Assembly: GCA_035629025.1 (NCBI GenBank)
Contig: DASPIU010000062.1
Location: 1-11,863, forward strand
Origin: Stenotrophomonas_A sp035629025
Lineage (GTDB): Bacteria; Pseudomonadota; Gammaproteobacteria; Xanthomonadales; Xanthomonadaceae
DNA length: 11,863 nt
Direction: 5' to 3'
Below are positions 1 through 4,819 of the stretch, piece after piece (the first letter of the stretch is position 1; every line of letters starts with the position of its first letter). The position numbers were made by a program, and so were the translations under genes. The notes under the pieces were generated by a model. That model was given only the letters and a program-made list of their open reading frames with translations, ran no database searches and had not been told where the DNA came from.

Positions 1-88
1 CTGCGACCAGGCAGCCGGCATTGATGGCGACTTCGAACCAGAAGAACCGGCGCAGCTCGGCCTCGAGCTTTGCCTCGAAGGTGGTCAT
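1..88 (-). CDS. hypothetical protein, 3' end outside window (last visible gene of the left operon)
   Basis: The gene starts at ATG 88-86, overlapping the TGA of the preceding gene in an ATGA arrangement, and runs off the left edge. Only the first 29 residues are visible. They begin MTTFEAKLEAELRRFFWFEV and continue with a hydrophobic stretch (AINAGCLVA). A charged amphipathic start followed by an aromatic and hydrophobic run fits a small membrane-associated protein, but too little is visible to assign a family. The ribosome binding site is weak, so translation is probably coupled to the upstream gene. Confidence 0.6.
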   Translation of the reverse strand, partial: MTTFEAKLEAELRRFFWFEVAINAGCLVA

Positions 89-315
89 GCCGGCTTCTGC
101 TTGGCGGCCAGCGCCAGTTGCGCCCGGAGCTTGGCGACCACTGCCGCGGCGCTCCCGCGGCCGGCAAGCACGTCCTGCCGCGCGAGGCGGGCAGCGCGCA
201 GAGCCAGGTGGTCGGCGTAGCCCATGCGGCGGGCCATGACGTTCACCGCGGCGAAGGCGCCGTCGGCGTGTGTGGCGCGAGCAGGCCGCGCGAAGGGAAG
301 GATCACGGCGCTCAA
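85..315 (-). CDS. small hypothetical phage protein (76 aa), TTG start
   Basis: Function is not recognised. I place the start at TTG 315-313, which overlaps the upstream gene's stop as TTGA. A GGAGG lies at 326-322 with 6 nt of spacing. A GTG nine bases further in would be too far from that site, and the longer frame upstream has a frameshift-like arginine-rich composition. The protein begins MSAVILPFARPARATHADG and is alanine- and arginine-rich and mostly helical, with no membrane segment or cysteines. It is the fourth of five genes in a minus-strand operon joined by 4-bp overlaps, so it is probably an early, PL-expressed accessory protein. Confidence 0.6.
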   Translation of the reverse strand: MSAVILPFARPARATHADGAFAAVNVMARRMGYADHLALRAARLARQDVLAGRGSAAAVVAKLRAQLALAAKQKPA

Positions 316-788
316 TTGCGGCCTCCGCAGCGGGAGAGGGCGGCGCGCAAATCCTGCTGCGCGCCGTGCCGGCGGGAAATACCATTCAATCCCAGCACGG
401 CGTAGGCGCCTTGAGCCGCCTCGATCAGCTCGGCCACGGCGTAATAGACCTTGCCCGTGACGCCTTGGCGGCGTAGCTCTGCCAGCACGTCGATATGGGC
501 GATCATGCCTCGGTAGGTTTCGCGGCAACGCGCAATCGACTCGCCGCAGCAATGGCAGCGGCGATCATCGACCACGGCGGCCGCGCTTTCGGTATCGAAA
601 ATCACCCCGCCATCCAAGTCAAAGACACGATGGCGGCTACCGCGCTCCTTGGCCCAGGACTGAGCGGTCTCGATCGCGCTCTCCCGCGTCAGGCGGTTCA
701 TGCCGCCGTGCCAGCGGCCGCCAATAAAGGCTTCGATGTTGAATGTTCCGGACTGATGCACCGGCCCGTGTGCGTCAGGGGCGTTCAT
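312..788 (-). CDS. hypothetical phage protein with a Cys cluster (158 aa)
   Basis: Function is not recognised. The start is ATG 788-786, overlapping the upstream TGA (ATGA). A GTG nine bases upstream is possible but would break the overlap seen at every other junction of this operon. Residues 78-88 carry four cysteines (RCHCCGESIARC: C78, C80, C81, C88), which could bind zinc or form a ribbon turn. The first part has a short beta-like segment (FNIEAFIGGRW) and a stretch reading RHRVFDLDGGVIFDTESA. The C-terminal half is helical. There is no signal peptide or membrane segment. It is co-transcribed with its neighbours from PL. Confidence 0.65.
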   Translation of the reverse strand: MNAPDAHGPVHQSGTFNIEAFIGGRWHGGMNRLTRESAIETAQSWAKERGSRHRVFDLDGGVIFDTESAAAVVDDRRCHCCGESIARCRETYRGMIAHIDVLAELRRQGVTGKVYYAVAELIEAAQGAYAVLGLNGISRRHGAQQDLRAALSRCGGRN

Positions 789-1141
789 GCGAGGCACCGC
801 AAGCCAGCCAAGTCACCCTGCACGCACAGCACCTTGATGCGATGAGCGGTGGTCTTCACCGCAGCAGGGAAGCCTTGTACGCCACTTGGATGAGTGAAAT
901 TCCAGTCCACGTCCAGGCGCTCAAAGGCCTTCGCGGCTTCGACAGCCACCGTCATTTCGTCCGCCTGAGCGGCCATAAGTCCGGTGGGGATGTGGGTGAC
1001 GTTCCAACCATGCCCTTCCTGGTTGACGGCGAAGTGTTCGGTGACGACGAGAGCGTCCGTGATGCGGGACAGCGCTTCCTCGAACCCCGTGACACCTTGG
1101 CAGCCGACCTTGAGCTTGATCGAGCGGACCTCGACGTTCAT
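785..1141 (-). CDS. hypothetical phage protein (118 aa)
   Basis: The start at ATG 1141-1139 overlaps the upstream stop (ATGA), and the gene ends in an ATGA overlap with the next. The protein starts MNVEVRSIKLKVGCQGVTGF and looks like a small mixed alpha/beta cytoplasmic protein with alternating hydrophobic strands and two helices. Three cysteines do not form an obvious metal site. No family was recognised. Its position inside an unbroken overlapping operon and its natural composition (unlike the arginine- and proline-rich opposite frame) support it as real. Confidence 0.65.
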   Translation of the reverse strand: MNVEVRSIKLKVGCQGVTGFEEALSRITDALVVTEHFAVNQEGHGWNVTHIPTGLMAAQADEMTVAVEAAKAFERLDVDWNFTHPSGVQGFPAAVKTTAHRIKVLCVQGDLAGLRCLA

Positions 1142-1473
1142 GCGGCGTCTCCCAGCTCGGCCACCGCGCGCTGCAGGTCGAACAGCAGCTCTTCAGTGGC
1201 GCGCGCGCTGTGCTGGCGCGGCTGGATGCCGGCGCCGCGCAGGACGGCCTCAGCGCGGCGCAGCAGTGCCGGCAGGGCGGAGCACTTGGCCAGGAACTTG
1301 GCGTTGGCCGCGTTGCCCTCGCGGCTCAGGGAGGGCGAGTGGCACTCGGCGACGAGGATGCCGCCGTTGCCGGACCAGACGGTGGTTGCGCCGGGTCCGG
1401 CGTAGAACGGGGCTACGGTTGGGGTGGCCGGGCGCTCGCCGGCCGTGTGCGTCAAAGTCACTTCCGTCTCCAT
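1138..1473 (-). CDS. hypothetical phage protein, first gene of the left operon (111 aa)
   Basis: I place the start at ATG 1473-1471 (METEVTLTHTAGERP). GAGG lies at 1480-1477, 3 nt before the ATG, and AGGAG lies further upstream at 1498-1494. The frame is open up to tandem ATGs at 1524 and 1521, but those lie inside an operator and upstream of the predicted transcription start, so they are unlikely to be used. Residues 20-60 (from roughly VWSGNGGILVAECHSPSLS through NAKFLAKCSALPALLRRA) resemble a class of small phage proteins with an 'ANA-x-LIA-x-APxLL' motif. This resemblance is by eye, and the function of that class is unknown. The C-terminus is helical. The next gene overlaps by 4 bp. Confidence 0.6.
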   Translation of the reverse strand: METEVTLTHTAGERPATPTVAPFYAGPGATTVWSGNGGILVAECHSPSLSREGNAANAKFLAKCSALPALLRRAEAVLRGAGIQPRQHSARATEELLFDLQRAVAELGDAA

Positions 1474-1511
1474 GCCCCTCGGCGGATGCCGGTCTCCTGG
1501 GGCGTGGCGGG

Positions 1512-1541
1512 AGTAAATCATCATTGACTGAGGGAAGTCAA
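1512..1541 (-). promoter_or_regulatory. PL-like early leftward promoter
   Basis: On the minus strand, a -35 TTGACT (1541-1536) is followed after 18 nt by TTTACT (1517-1512), preceded by TG in extended -10 form (TGATTTACT). The same arrangement is seen at PR near 2935-2964. The -35 box overlaps the right operator and the -10 box lies in the left operator, so a bound repressor would block it. The predicted transcript start near 1505 gives a leader of about 30 nt to the gene at 1473. Confidence 0.6.
1513..1528. promoter_or_regulatory. repressor operator OL (proximal to the minus-strand operon)
   Basis: GTAAATCATCATTGAC matches the shared consensus GTMAAY-NNTN-RTTKAC found in five sites of this window. 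Its centre is 24 bp from the next operator. It covers the -10 of the leftward promoter. CI and Cro are the likely ligands, by analogy with lambda. Confidence 0.7.
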
Positions 1542-1553
1542 CAATAATTTACC
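1524..1553 (+). promoter_or_regulatory. possible divergent rightward promoter for the lipoprotein gene
   Basis: Because the two operators are nearly symmetric, the plus strand also reads TTGACT (1524-1529), 18 nt, TTTACC (1548-1553). The geometry matches PL, but the TG extension is absent and the -10 is poorer. It would give a leader of about 50 nt to the ATG at 1612. If active, the lipoprotein gene would be under the same repressor. This is weakly supported. Confidence 0.3.
1537..1552. promoter_or_regulatory. repressor operator OL (distal)
   Basis: GTCAACAATAATTTAC fits the same consensus, and its half-sites are inverted relative to the neighbouring operator. It covers the -35 of the leftward promoter. 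No third site was found 24 bp further out on either side, so this block has two operators where the cI/cro block has three. Confidence 0.7.
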
Positions 1554-1611
1554 CGATGCCAGGGGGAGGGCAGTCAGCTATCCTTCGGGCACATGGAGGA
1601 GGGGGGACTAC

Positions 1612-2076
1612 ATGCGTCTTCGGACCGCGGCGCGCGTCGCCACAATCGCCAGCTTTGCTCTTGCAGCGGCGGGCTGCGTCATGCCCACCAAGCAGCCCAC
1701 CTCAGACGCCATCCGGGACGTGCCCCAAGAGCGCGTCTTCGCGTTCGGGCCGCAACCCGATCCGACCGGAGAAGTTGTGGTCGTGAGGGACATCGGCCTG
1801 ATTGGCAGCGGGTGCTACCTCGGCGTTTTCGTGGACGGCAAGGAAGCAGTGCGGCTCGAAACTGCTGAGCGGGTCCGGTTGCAGCTGTCCGCAGGGCGCC
1901 ACGTACTGACGCCGCGCTACATCGGCGGTCGCGGGCTATGCGGGACCTTCTACAACGAGAACTCTGCAACGGCGCGTGCTCGATCTGCCGAGGTGCTGGT
2001 GGAAGCAGGCCAATCACGCAAGTACCGCATCCATACGAACACCGACAACGAGCCCACCTTGGAGCCCGTCTTCTAG
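1612..2076 (+). CDS. phage-encoded lipoprotein (154 aa), candidate lysogenic-conversion protein
   Basis: The first 22 residues form a lipoprotein signal peptide: Arg-rich n-region (MRLRTAAR), hydrophobic core, and lipobox A19-A20-G21-C22. Val at +2 instead of Asp predicts outer-membrane sorting. The mature part has a beta-rich section (VVVVRD...CYLGVFVDG...VRLQLSAGRHVL) resembling small DUF2846-type lipoproteins. C68 and C110 could form a disulfide. A strong GGAGGAGGGG at 1595-1604 precedes the ATG. The gene is the only plus-strand gene between the left operon and cI, and its stop abuts the stop of the convergent gene at 2077 exactly. Known phage lipoproteins in such places (for example Cor-like proteins) alter receptors or block superinfection, but that role here is inference. 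Confidence 0.75.
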   Translation: MRLRTAARVATIASFALAAAGCVMPTKQPTSDAIRDVPQERVFAFGPQPDPTGEVVVVRDIGLIGSGCYLGVFVDGKEAVRLETAERVRLQLSAGRHVLTPRYIGGRGLCGTFYNENSATARARSAEVLVEAGQSRKYRIHTNTDNEPTLEPVF

Positions 2077-2430
2077 TCAGCCCTGCTGGGCTCGCAGCAG
2101 CCCCGCATCCTCGAAGCTGACATCGTCCCGGATGCAATCGAGGCCACGCTCCATGTCGCGCATCAACTGAACAAGCGCGTCGTCTGGGAGCTGCTCGATT
2201 CCGGCCACGCCAAAGCATGCCTGATCGATGAGCATCTGCATGGGCGCACCCCAGTGCCGCCTGTAGTGGCGGATCATTCGGGTATAGGACTCGCGCCTGA
2301 TCGGGTCCATTCCGCTCAGGCGGTCTTCGTTCTTGACGACGTGCAGTTTTGGCCGGTTAGCCGGCCTTGCGCCTTGGACTCGCGCGGCGATGGCCTTCGC
2401 CAGTGCCTCGAGTTCCGGTGATTCCTTCAT
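2077..2430 (-). CDS. hypothetical protein in rex-like position downstream of cI (117 aa)
   Basis: I place the start at ATG 2430-2428 (MKESPELEALAKAIAARVQ), with a GGAGG 9 nt upstream. The first 74 bp overlap the end of cI in another frame. The protein is helical and charged, with a central segment DPIRRESYTRMIRHYRRHW and a C-terminal helical stretch around LPDDALVQLMRDMERGLD. It has no membrane segment and no recognised family. The position is that of lambda rexA, co-transcribed with the repressor, so it should be expressed in the lysogen. A superinfection-exclusion or repressor-accessory role is possible but not shown by the sequence. Confidence 0.6.
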   Translation of the reverse strand: MKESPELEALAKAIAARVQGARPANRPKLHVVKNEDRLSGMDPIRRESYTRMIRHYRRHWGAPMQMLIDQACFGVAGIEQLPDDALVQLMRDMERGLDCIRDDVSFEDAGLLRAQQG

Positions 2431-2908
2431 CCCCTGCTGCCTCCAGCGCCTTGCGCAGATACTTGCCGAAATCCACAACGTTGTCCGACGAGACGACCGA
2501 TTGCTGGCGCGCGACCAGGTACTGGTAGGCGAGCGCGGTCGGAACCCCGTCCTCTTCAGGATCGTGGGCGACTTCCAGATGGCGGAAAGTCAGGCGGATC
2601 AACTTGATTGCGGCCGCGAGTATTTCGGGGTCGAGTGTCACAGGATGAGACGTCGGAGCAGGGGCATCGCCGGCCGCCGCCGGGCTTGGCGTTCGCGGGC
2701 CTTTACCTGTAGCCAGCCACTGAATGCTGACGCCGAAGTGGCGCGCCCAGGCCTCAAGCATCTGCCCGTTCGGGATCTTGTTCGCTCCCTTCTCCAGCTG
2801 GGAAACGTACTGCTTGCTGGTGTCGGCCAGCGCTGCCATTTCGGGCTGCGTCAGGCCGGCTTCAAGGCGGAGTTCCAGTAGGCGCTGGCCGATCGTCATG
2901 TCAACCAT
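2357..2908 (-). CDS. cI: CI-type phage repressor, XRE-family HTH, no S24 peptidase domain (183 aa)
   Basis: Residues 6-64 form a clear XRE helix-turn-helix (IGQRLLELRLEAGLTQPEMA, then TSKQYVSQLEKG), followed by a helix typical of these repressors (MLEAWARHFGVSIQWLATGKGP). The rest is a Pro/Ala linker and a helical segment (LDPEILAAAIKLIRLTFRHLE). No Ser/Lys autoprotease motif of the LexA/CI class is visible, so RecA-driven self-cleavage is unlikely. ATG 2908 is preferred over 2899 because GGAG at 2922-2919 is 10 nt upstream. The last ~25 residues (GTRGTGEGHRRASPRRKAG) look like shifted-frame sequence and overlap the next gene. Divergent from cro across three operators. Likely negatively autoregulated through the operator that covers its start. 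Confidence 0.85.
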   Translation of the reverse strand: MVDMTIGQRLLELRLEAGLTQPEMAALADTSKQYVSQLEKGANKIPNGQMLEAWARHFGVSIQWLATGKGPRTPSPAAAGDAPAPTSHPVTLDPEILAAAIKLIRLTFRHLEVAHDPEEDGVPTALAYQYLVARQQSVVSSDNVVDFGKYLRKALEAAGDEGITGTRGTGEGHRRASPRRKAG

Positions 2909-2915
2909 TGTTGAC
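2900..2915. promoter_or_regulatory. repressor operator O3 (overlaps the cI start)
   Basis: GTCAACCATTGTTGAC is close to a perfect palindrome and matches the five-site consensus. It covers the cI start codon at 2908, so occupancy would shut off cI, as OR3 does in lambda. Confidence 0.7.
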
Positions 2916-2923
2916 CCGCTCCG

Positions 2924-2939
2924 GTAAATAGTGATTGAC
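2924..2939. promoter_or_regulatory. repressor operator O2
   Basis: GTAAATAGTGATTGAC is the middle of three operators, with its centre exactly 24 bp from each neighbour. It overlaps the -35 of the cro promoter and the possible -10 of the cI promoter. Confidence 0.75.
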
Positions 2940-2952
2940 ACCGCCGAGTAAA
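2925..2952 (-). promoter_or_regulatory. possible PRM-like promoter for cI
   Basis: On the minus strand TTTACT (2952-2947), 16 nt, TATTTA (2930-2925) is a weak match, as expected for a maintenance promoter that needs activation. The transcript would start near 2918 and leave only about 10 nt before the cI ATG. Confidence 0.35.
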
Positions 2953-2964
2953 CGATGATTTACT
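2935..2964 (+). promoter_or_regulatory. PR-like early rightward promoter (cro)
   Basis: A perfect -35 TTGACA (2935-2940) is followed after 18 nt by TTTACT (2959-2964) with a TG extension at 2956-2957. Predicted transcription start is about 2970-2972, which is the cro start codon itself. Confidence 0.65.
2948..2963. promoter_or_regulatory. repressor operator O1 (next to cro)
   Basis: GTAAACGATGATTTAC is the most symmetric site and lies over the -10 of the cro promoter, 7 bp before the cro ATG. By analogy with lambda OR1 it is the expected primary CI site. Confidence 0.75.
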
Positions 2965-2970
2965 CGACGC

Positions 2971-3207
2971 ATGACGATCCCTCTGACCAAGAAACGCGTG
3001 CGCGAGGCTCTGGGCTTCACGCTGGACCGGGAGCTCGCCGAGTTCTTCGGGACCTCCAAGCAGGCCGTCAGCCGATGGCCGGAGGACGAAGCGCTCCCGG
3101 ATGGCAGGCAATGGCAGGCGCGGGCGATGCGCCCGGACCTGTTCGTGCGAATCGGGGCTGACAACGACCCGGACTGCGGTCGGATCGTGCCAGTGGAGAG
3201 CGCCTGA
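2971..3207 (+). CDS. cro: Cro-like HTH repressor (78 aa)
   Basis: A short basic DNA-binding protein starting MTIPLTKKRVREALGFTLDR. A helix-turn-helix sits at residues 18-40 (ELAEFFGTSKQAVSRW), followed by the PDGRQWQA / MRPDLF region typical of small Cro-like proteins of gamma- and betaproteobacterial phages. It is divergent from cI and first in the rightward operon, so it should bind the three operators and turn down cI and early transcription. No Shine-Dalgarno precedes the ATG, and the predicted PR start falls on it, suggesting a leaderless message. The next gene begins 2 nt after its stop. Confidence 0.85.
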   Translation: MTIPLTKKRVREALGFTLDRELAEFFGTSKQAVSRWPEDEALPDGRQWQARAMRPDLFVRIGADNDPDCGRIVPVESA

Positions 3208-3208
3208 C

Positions 3209-3400
3209 ATGCGCGCGCTGCCTGACCGCTGGAATCCGAGGGTGTGGCTCCGCGATTGGCTGCTCAGGCCGACAGTCACCGAAAGGGCGCTCCGCGACCG
3301 AATCCAAGCCAAGCGGCTCGAACGGGTTCGCCAGAACCTCGCAGCGATGGAGGCGGCCGAGGCGGCCGCCTCCGACCGGGGGGAGGTCAGCTCATCGTGA
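3209..3400 (+). CDS. small hypothetical protein (63 aa)
   Basis: The ATG at 3209 lies just after the cro stop and has GGAGAG at 3195-3200 with 8 nt of spacing. The product starts MRALPDRWNPRVWLRDWLLR and continues as a basic, then Ala/Glu-rich helix (RIQAKRLERVRQNLAAMEAA), possibly a coiled coil. No family recognised. Its last 14 bp overlap the end of the convergent minus-strand gene at 3387. It belongs to the cro transcript. Confidence 0.6.
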   Translation: MRALPDRWNPRVWLRDWLLRPTVTERALRDRIQAKRLERVRQNLAAMEAAEAAASDRGEVSSS

Positions 3401-3581
3401 GCACCGTCGCAGCCTGCCTCAAGGCCTCGGCTTCGTCTGCCGACAGCTCGCTGGCTATCCCTTCGATTTCTTGCCGGACGTGTTGGTGGAAGTCCTTGTC
3501 GCTGCGTAGCCGTCTGGCGAGCACCGTCACGACGGCCTGCAGTGCCAGCACGTCCGTGCTCACTTCTTTCGCCGACTTCAT
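3387..3581 (-). CDS. small helical protein on the opposite strand (64 aa), SD sequestered in hairpin
   Basis: The ATG at 3581 is preceded by a near-perfect ribosome binding site, AAGGAGGGGGAC, the strongest in this region. The product begins MKSAKEVSTDVLALQAVVTV and continues LARRLRSDKDFHQHVRQEI; it is balanced in charge and strongly helical, suggesting a small helical-bundle or coiled-coil protein. No family recognised. It reads against the cro-cII transcript and would lie on any leftward transcript coming from the cII side. Translation should be limited by the 12-bp stem at 3586-3635, which covers the ribosome binding site. Confidence 0.65.
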   Translation of the reverse strand: MKSAKEVSTDVLALQAVVTVLARRLRSDKDFHQHVRQEIEGIASELSADEAEALRQAATVLTMS

Positions 3582-3585
3582 GTCC

Positions 3586-3635
3586 CCCTCCTTGCGGGCT
3601 GTGCGTGTGGTGCCCGCAGCCTACCGCAAGGAGGG
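3586..3635 (-). promoter_or_regulatory. RNA hairpin occluding the ribosome binding site of the 64-aa gene
   Basis: In the minus-strand transcript, CCCTCCTTGCGG (3635-3624) is perfectly complementary to CCGCAAGGAGGG (3597-3586), which holds the Shine-Dalgarno. After a 3-nt bulge, GCTG (3620-3617) can also pair with CAGC (3601-3598). No T-run follows on either strand, so it is not an intrinsic terminator. This is a predicted fold and is untested. Confidence 0.6.
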
Positions 3636-3656
3636 CGACTCCCTTTGCGCCCACGG

Positions 3657-3797
3657 TCATGCCTTCCGTAGCAGGCGGACGAGCATCTGCCCGTCTGCCC
3701 ACCGGAGCGCGAACACCGCGCCGTCCACCCGAACGATGGTCACCACGTTCGGGGCCCGCTTCCTTGCCGCCTTGATGCGGCGCTGCAGTTCGTCCAT
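3657..3797 (-). CDS. very small hypothetical protein (46 aa)
   Basis: The minus strand encodes MDELQRRIKAARKRAPNVVT, then IVRVDGAVFALRWADGQMLV, then RLLRKA. It reads as a basic N-terminal helix followed by two or three beta strands, with a natural composition, unlike the Ser/Arg-rich plus-strand frame over it. Start at ATG 3797-3795; the ribosome binding site is weak (GGCAGG about 9 nt upstream). It is followed by the RBS hairpin and the 64-aa gene on the same strand, so the two probably form a small leftward operon beginning between 3797 and the cII start. No function recognised. Confidence 0.5.
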   Translation of the reverse strand: MDELQRRIKAARKRAPNVVTIVRVDGAVFALRWADGQMLVRLLRKA

Positions 3798-3851
3798 GGC
3801 GCACAGCCTGCCGGACCTGCGCCACCCGAACCACGTTCAGGTATCCCGCCC

Positions 3852-4301
3852 ATGAACATCATCGACACCGCCCACAAGACCGTGCATGCCTATCCGGGCG
3901 GCAGCGAGTCGCTTGCCCCGCGCCTTGGCATGTCCGCCGCGGTGCTGCGCAACAAGGTCAATCCGAACAACACCACGCATCACCTGACCCTGGCCGAGGC
4001 CAGCGAAATCATGGGCGTGACCGGTGACGACGGGATACTGCACGCGCTGGCGGCGGAACACGGCTACGTGCTGCAGCGGATCGACGCGGCGGGGCCGGGC
4101 GGGGTGTTCCCCTCGATGCTTGAGAACGCCTCCAAGCAGGGCGCGTTCGCGCAGGCGCTTCAGGACGCGCTGAGCGACGGGCTCATCTCCGAGAACGAGA
4201 TGCGCGCCATCGCTGCAGCGGGGACCGCGCAGATGGGTGCGCTGATCAACCTGTTGGCAAGGCTGCGCGAGGTGACCGGCCGGCCTGGTGTCATGGCATG
4301 A
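3852..4301 (+). CDS. phage regulatory CII-family protein (CP76 type, 149 aa)
   Basis: The protein starts MNIIDTAHKTVHAYPGGSES and matches by eye the Phage_CP76 (PF06892) family of phage CII-like regulators: an N-terminal helical DNA-binding part with the typical GMSAAVLRNKVNP motif (residues 26-38), HHLTLAEASEIMGVTGD (43-59), then a C-terminal helical part (MLENASKQGAFAQALQDALS). The usual family length is similar. In such phages it is thought to promote lysogeny by activating the establishment promoter. Its place after cro and before the replication genes is that of lambda cII. The ribosome binding site is weak (AGGT 9 nt upstream). The next gene overlaps by 4 bp. Confidence 0.8.
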   Translation: MNIIDTAHKTVHAYPGGSESLAPRLGMSAAVLRNKVNPNNTTHHLTLAEASEIMGVTGDDGILHALAAEHGYVLQRIDAAGPGGVFPSMLENASKQGAFAQALQDALSDGLISENEMRAIAAAGTAQMGALINLLARLREVTGRPGVMA

Positions 4302-4582
4302 CCAGGACACGCACGCCAACCAGCGCCGAGTACGCGCACCGCAAGTACGTGCGGGACCCGCGCGCCGGCCACCAGCCCAAGCCGGCGAAGCCGATGTCGA
4401 TGATCGATGTGCAACTGGACATCGCGAAGGACGCCCTGACCCGCACCTTGGAGCAACTGGCCTCGGCCAAGCCGCTGTGGCTGCGCGACAGGCTGACGGA
4501 GGTCGCTGAGCTGCATCGGCAGCGGGTGGCGCGGCTTCTCGCGCAGAAGGCCGCCGATGAAGCCGGGGAGGGTGCCCCGTGA
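4298..4582 (+). CDS. hypothetical protein (94 aa)
   Basis: The ATG at 4298 overlaps the cII-like stop as ATGA, indicating coupled translation. The product starts with a basic unstructured tail (MTRTRTPTSAEYAHRKYVRD), has a Pro/Lys-rich linker, then two helices (DVQLDIAKDALTRTLEQLAS and DRLTEVAELHRQRVARLLAQ) compatible with a coiled coil. No family recognised. Context (between cII and replication genes) suggests an early accessory protein. Confidence 0.65.
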   Translation: MTRTRTPTSAEYAHRKYVRDPRAGHQPKPAKPMSMIDVQLDIAKDALTRTLEQLASAKPLWLRDRLTEVAELHRQRVARLLAQKAADEAGEGAP

Positions 4583-4746
4583 AGCGCGAACAGACTCTCG
4601 AACACCTGGCCGAGTGCATTGCGCTGGCCGCGCACGCGCCGCCGATGACCGAACACGAGGAGCGGGAGCACTGGTGCCGCTGCGCAGAGGAAGACGCGCG
4701 CGCCGAAGCCCGCCGGAAAGGCACGCCGCAGCTGCCGCTGCACTGA
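4579..4746 (+). CDS. very small hypothetical protein (55 aa), GTG start
   Basis: The GTG at 4579 overlaps the preceding TGA (GTGA) and has GGGGAGGG about 6 nt upstream. The product, MKREQTLEHLAECIALAAHA followed by a helix with HWCRCAEEDARAEARRKG, is acidic and helical. It has three cysteines (one alone and a CRC pair), which might bind metal. No family recognised. It ends just before the structured region at 4752. Confidence 0.6.
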   Translation: MKREQTLEHLAECIALAAHAPPMTEHEEREHWCRCAEEDARAEARRKGTPQLPLH

Positions 4747-4751
4747 CCGAA

Positions 4752-4819
4752 CCCCTGTCCCTCTCACCCCTGGGTAGCTCCCACGGGGACACGCCGAGCT
4801 CCCGGCTTGAGGGACGGGG
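4752..4819 (+). ncRNA. predicted three-way-junction RNA element upstream of the replication gene
   Basis: An outer stem pairs CCCC (4752-4755) plus GTCCCTC (4757-4763) with GAGGGAC (4809-4815) plus GGGG (4816-4819), with one bulged T. It encloses two hairpins: CCCCTGGG (4767-4774) with CCCA (4780-4783) and GGGG (4785-4788), loop TAGCT; and GCCG (4793-4796) with CGGC (4803-4806), loop AGCTCC. That second loop is exactly complementary to GGAGCT at 4826-4831, allowing a pseudoknot. No T-run follows, so it is not a simple terminator. Possible roles are a cis-acting antitermination element (like HK022 put), translational control of the replication gene, or an RNA stability element. Confidence 0.4.

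Noticed and set aside
1474..1524. Longer N-terminus for the first left-operon gene using tandem ATGs at 1524 and 1521
   Set aside because: Those codons lie in the operator and upstream of the predicted transcript start, with no Shine-Dalgarno.
2079..2092. AGCCC-tgct-GGGCT hairpin after the lipoprotein gene as a terminator
   Set aside because: Only 5 bp, no T-run, and inside the coding region of the convergent gene.
2896..3834. 312-codon minus-strand open frame spanning operators and cro
   Set aside because: It runs through the operators and cro and is Arg/Gly/Ser-rich. The real minus genes here are the two small ones at 3387 and 3657.
3244..3855. 203-codon plus-strand open frame
   Set aside because: Ser/Arg-rich shadow over the minus-strand small genes, with no ribosome binding site.
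3835..3857. GTTCA / TGAAC inverted repeat over the cII start
   Set aside because: A 5-bp repeat with a 13-bp gap is expected by chance; too weak to call an operator.
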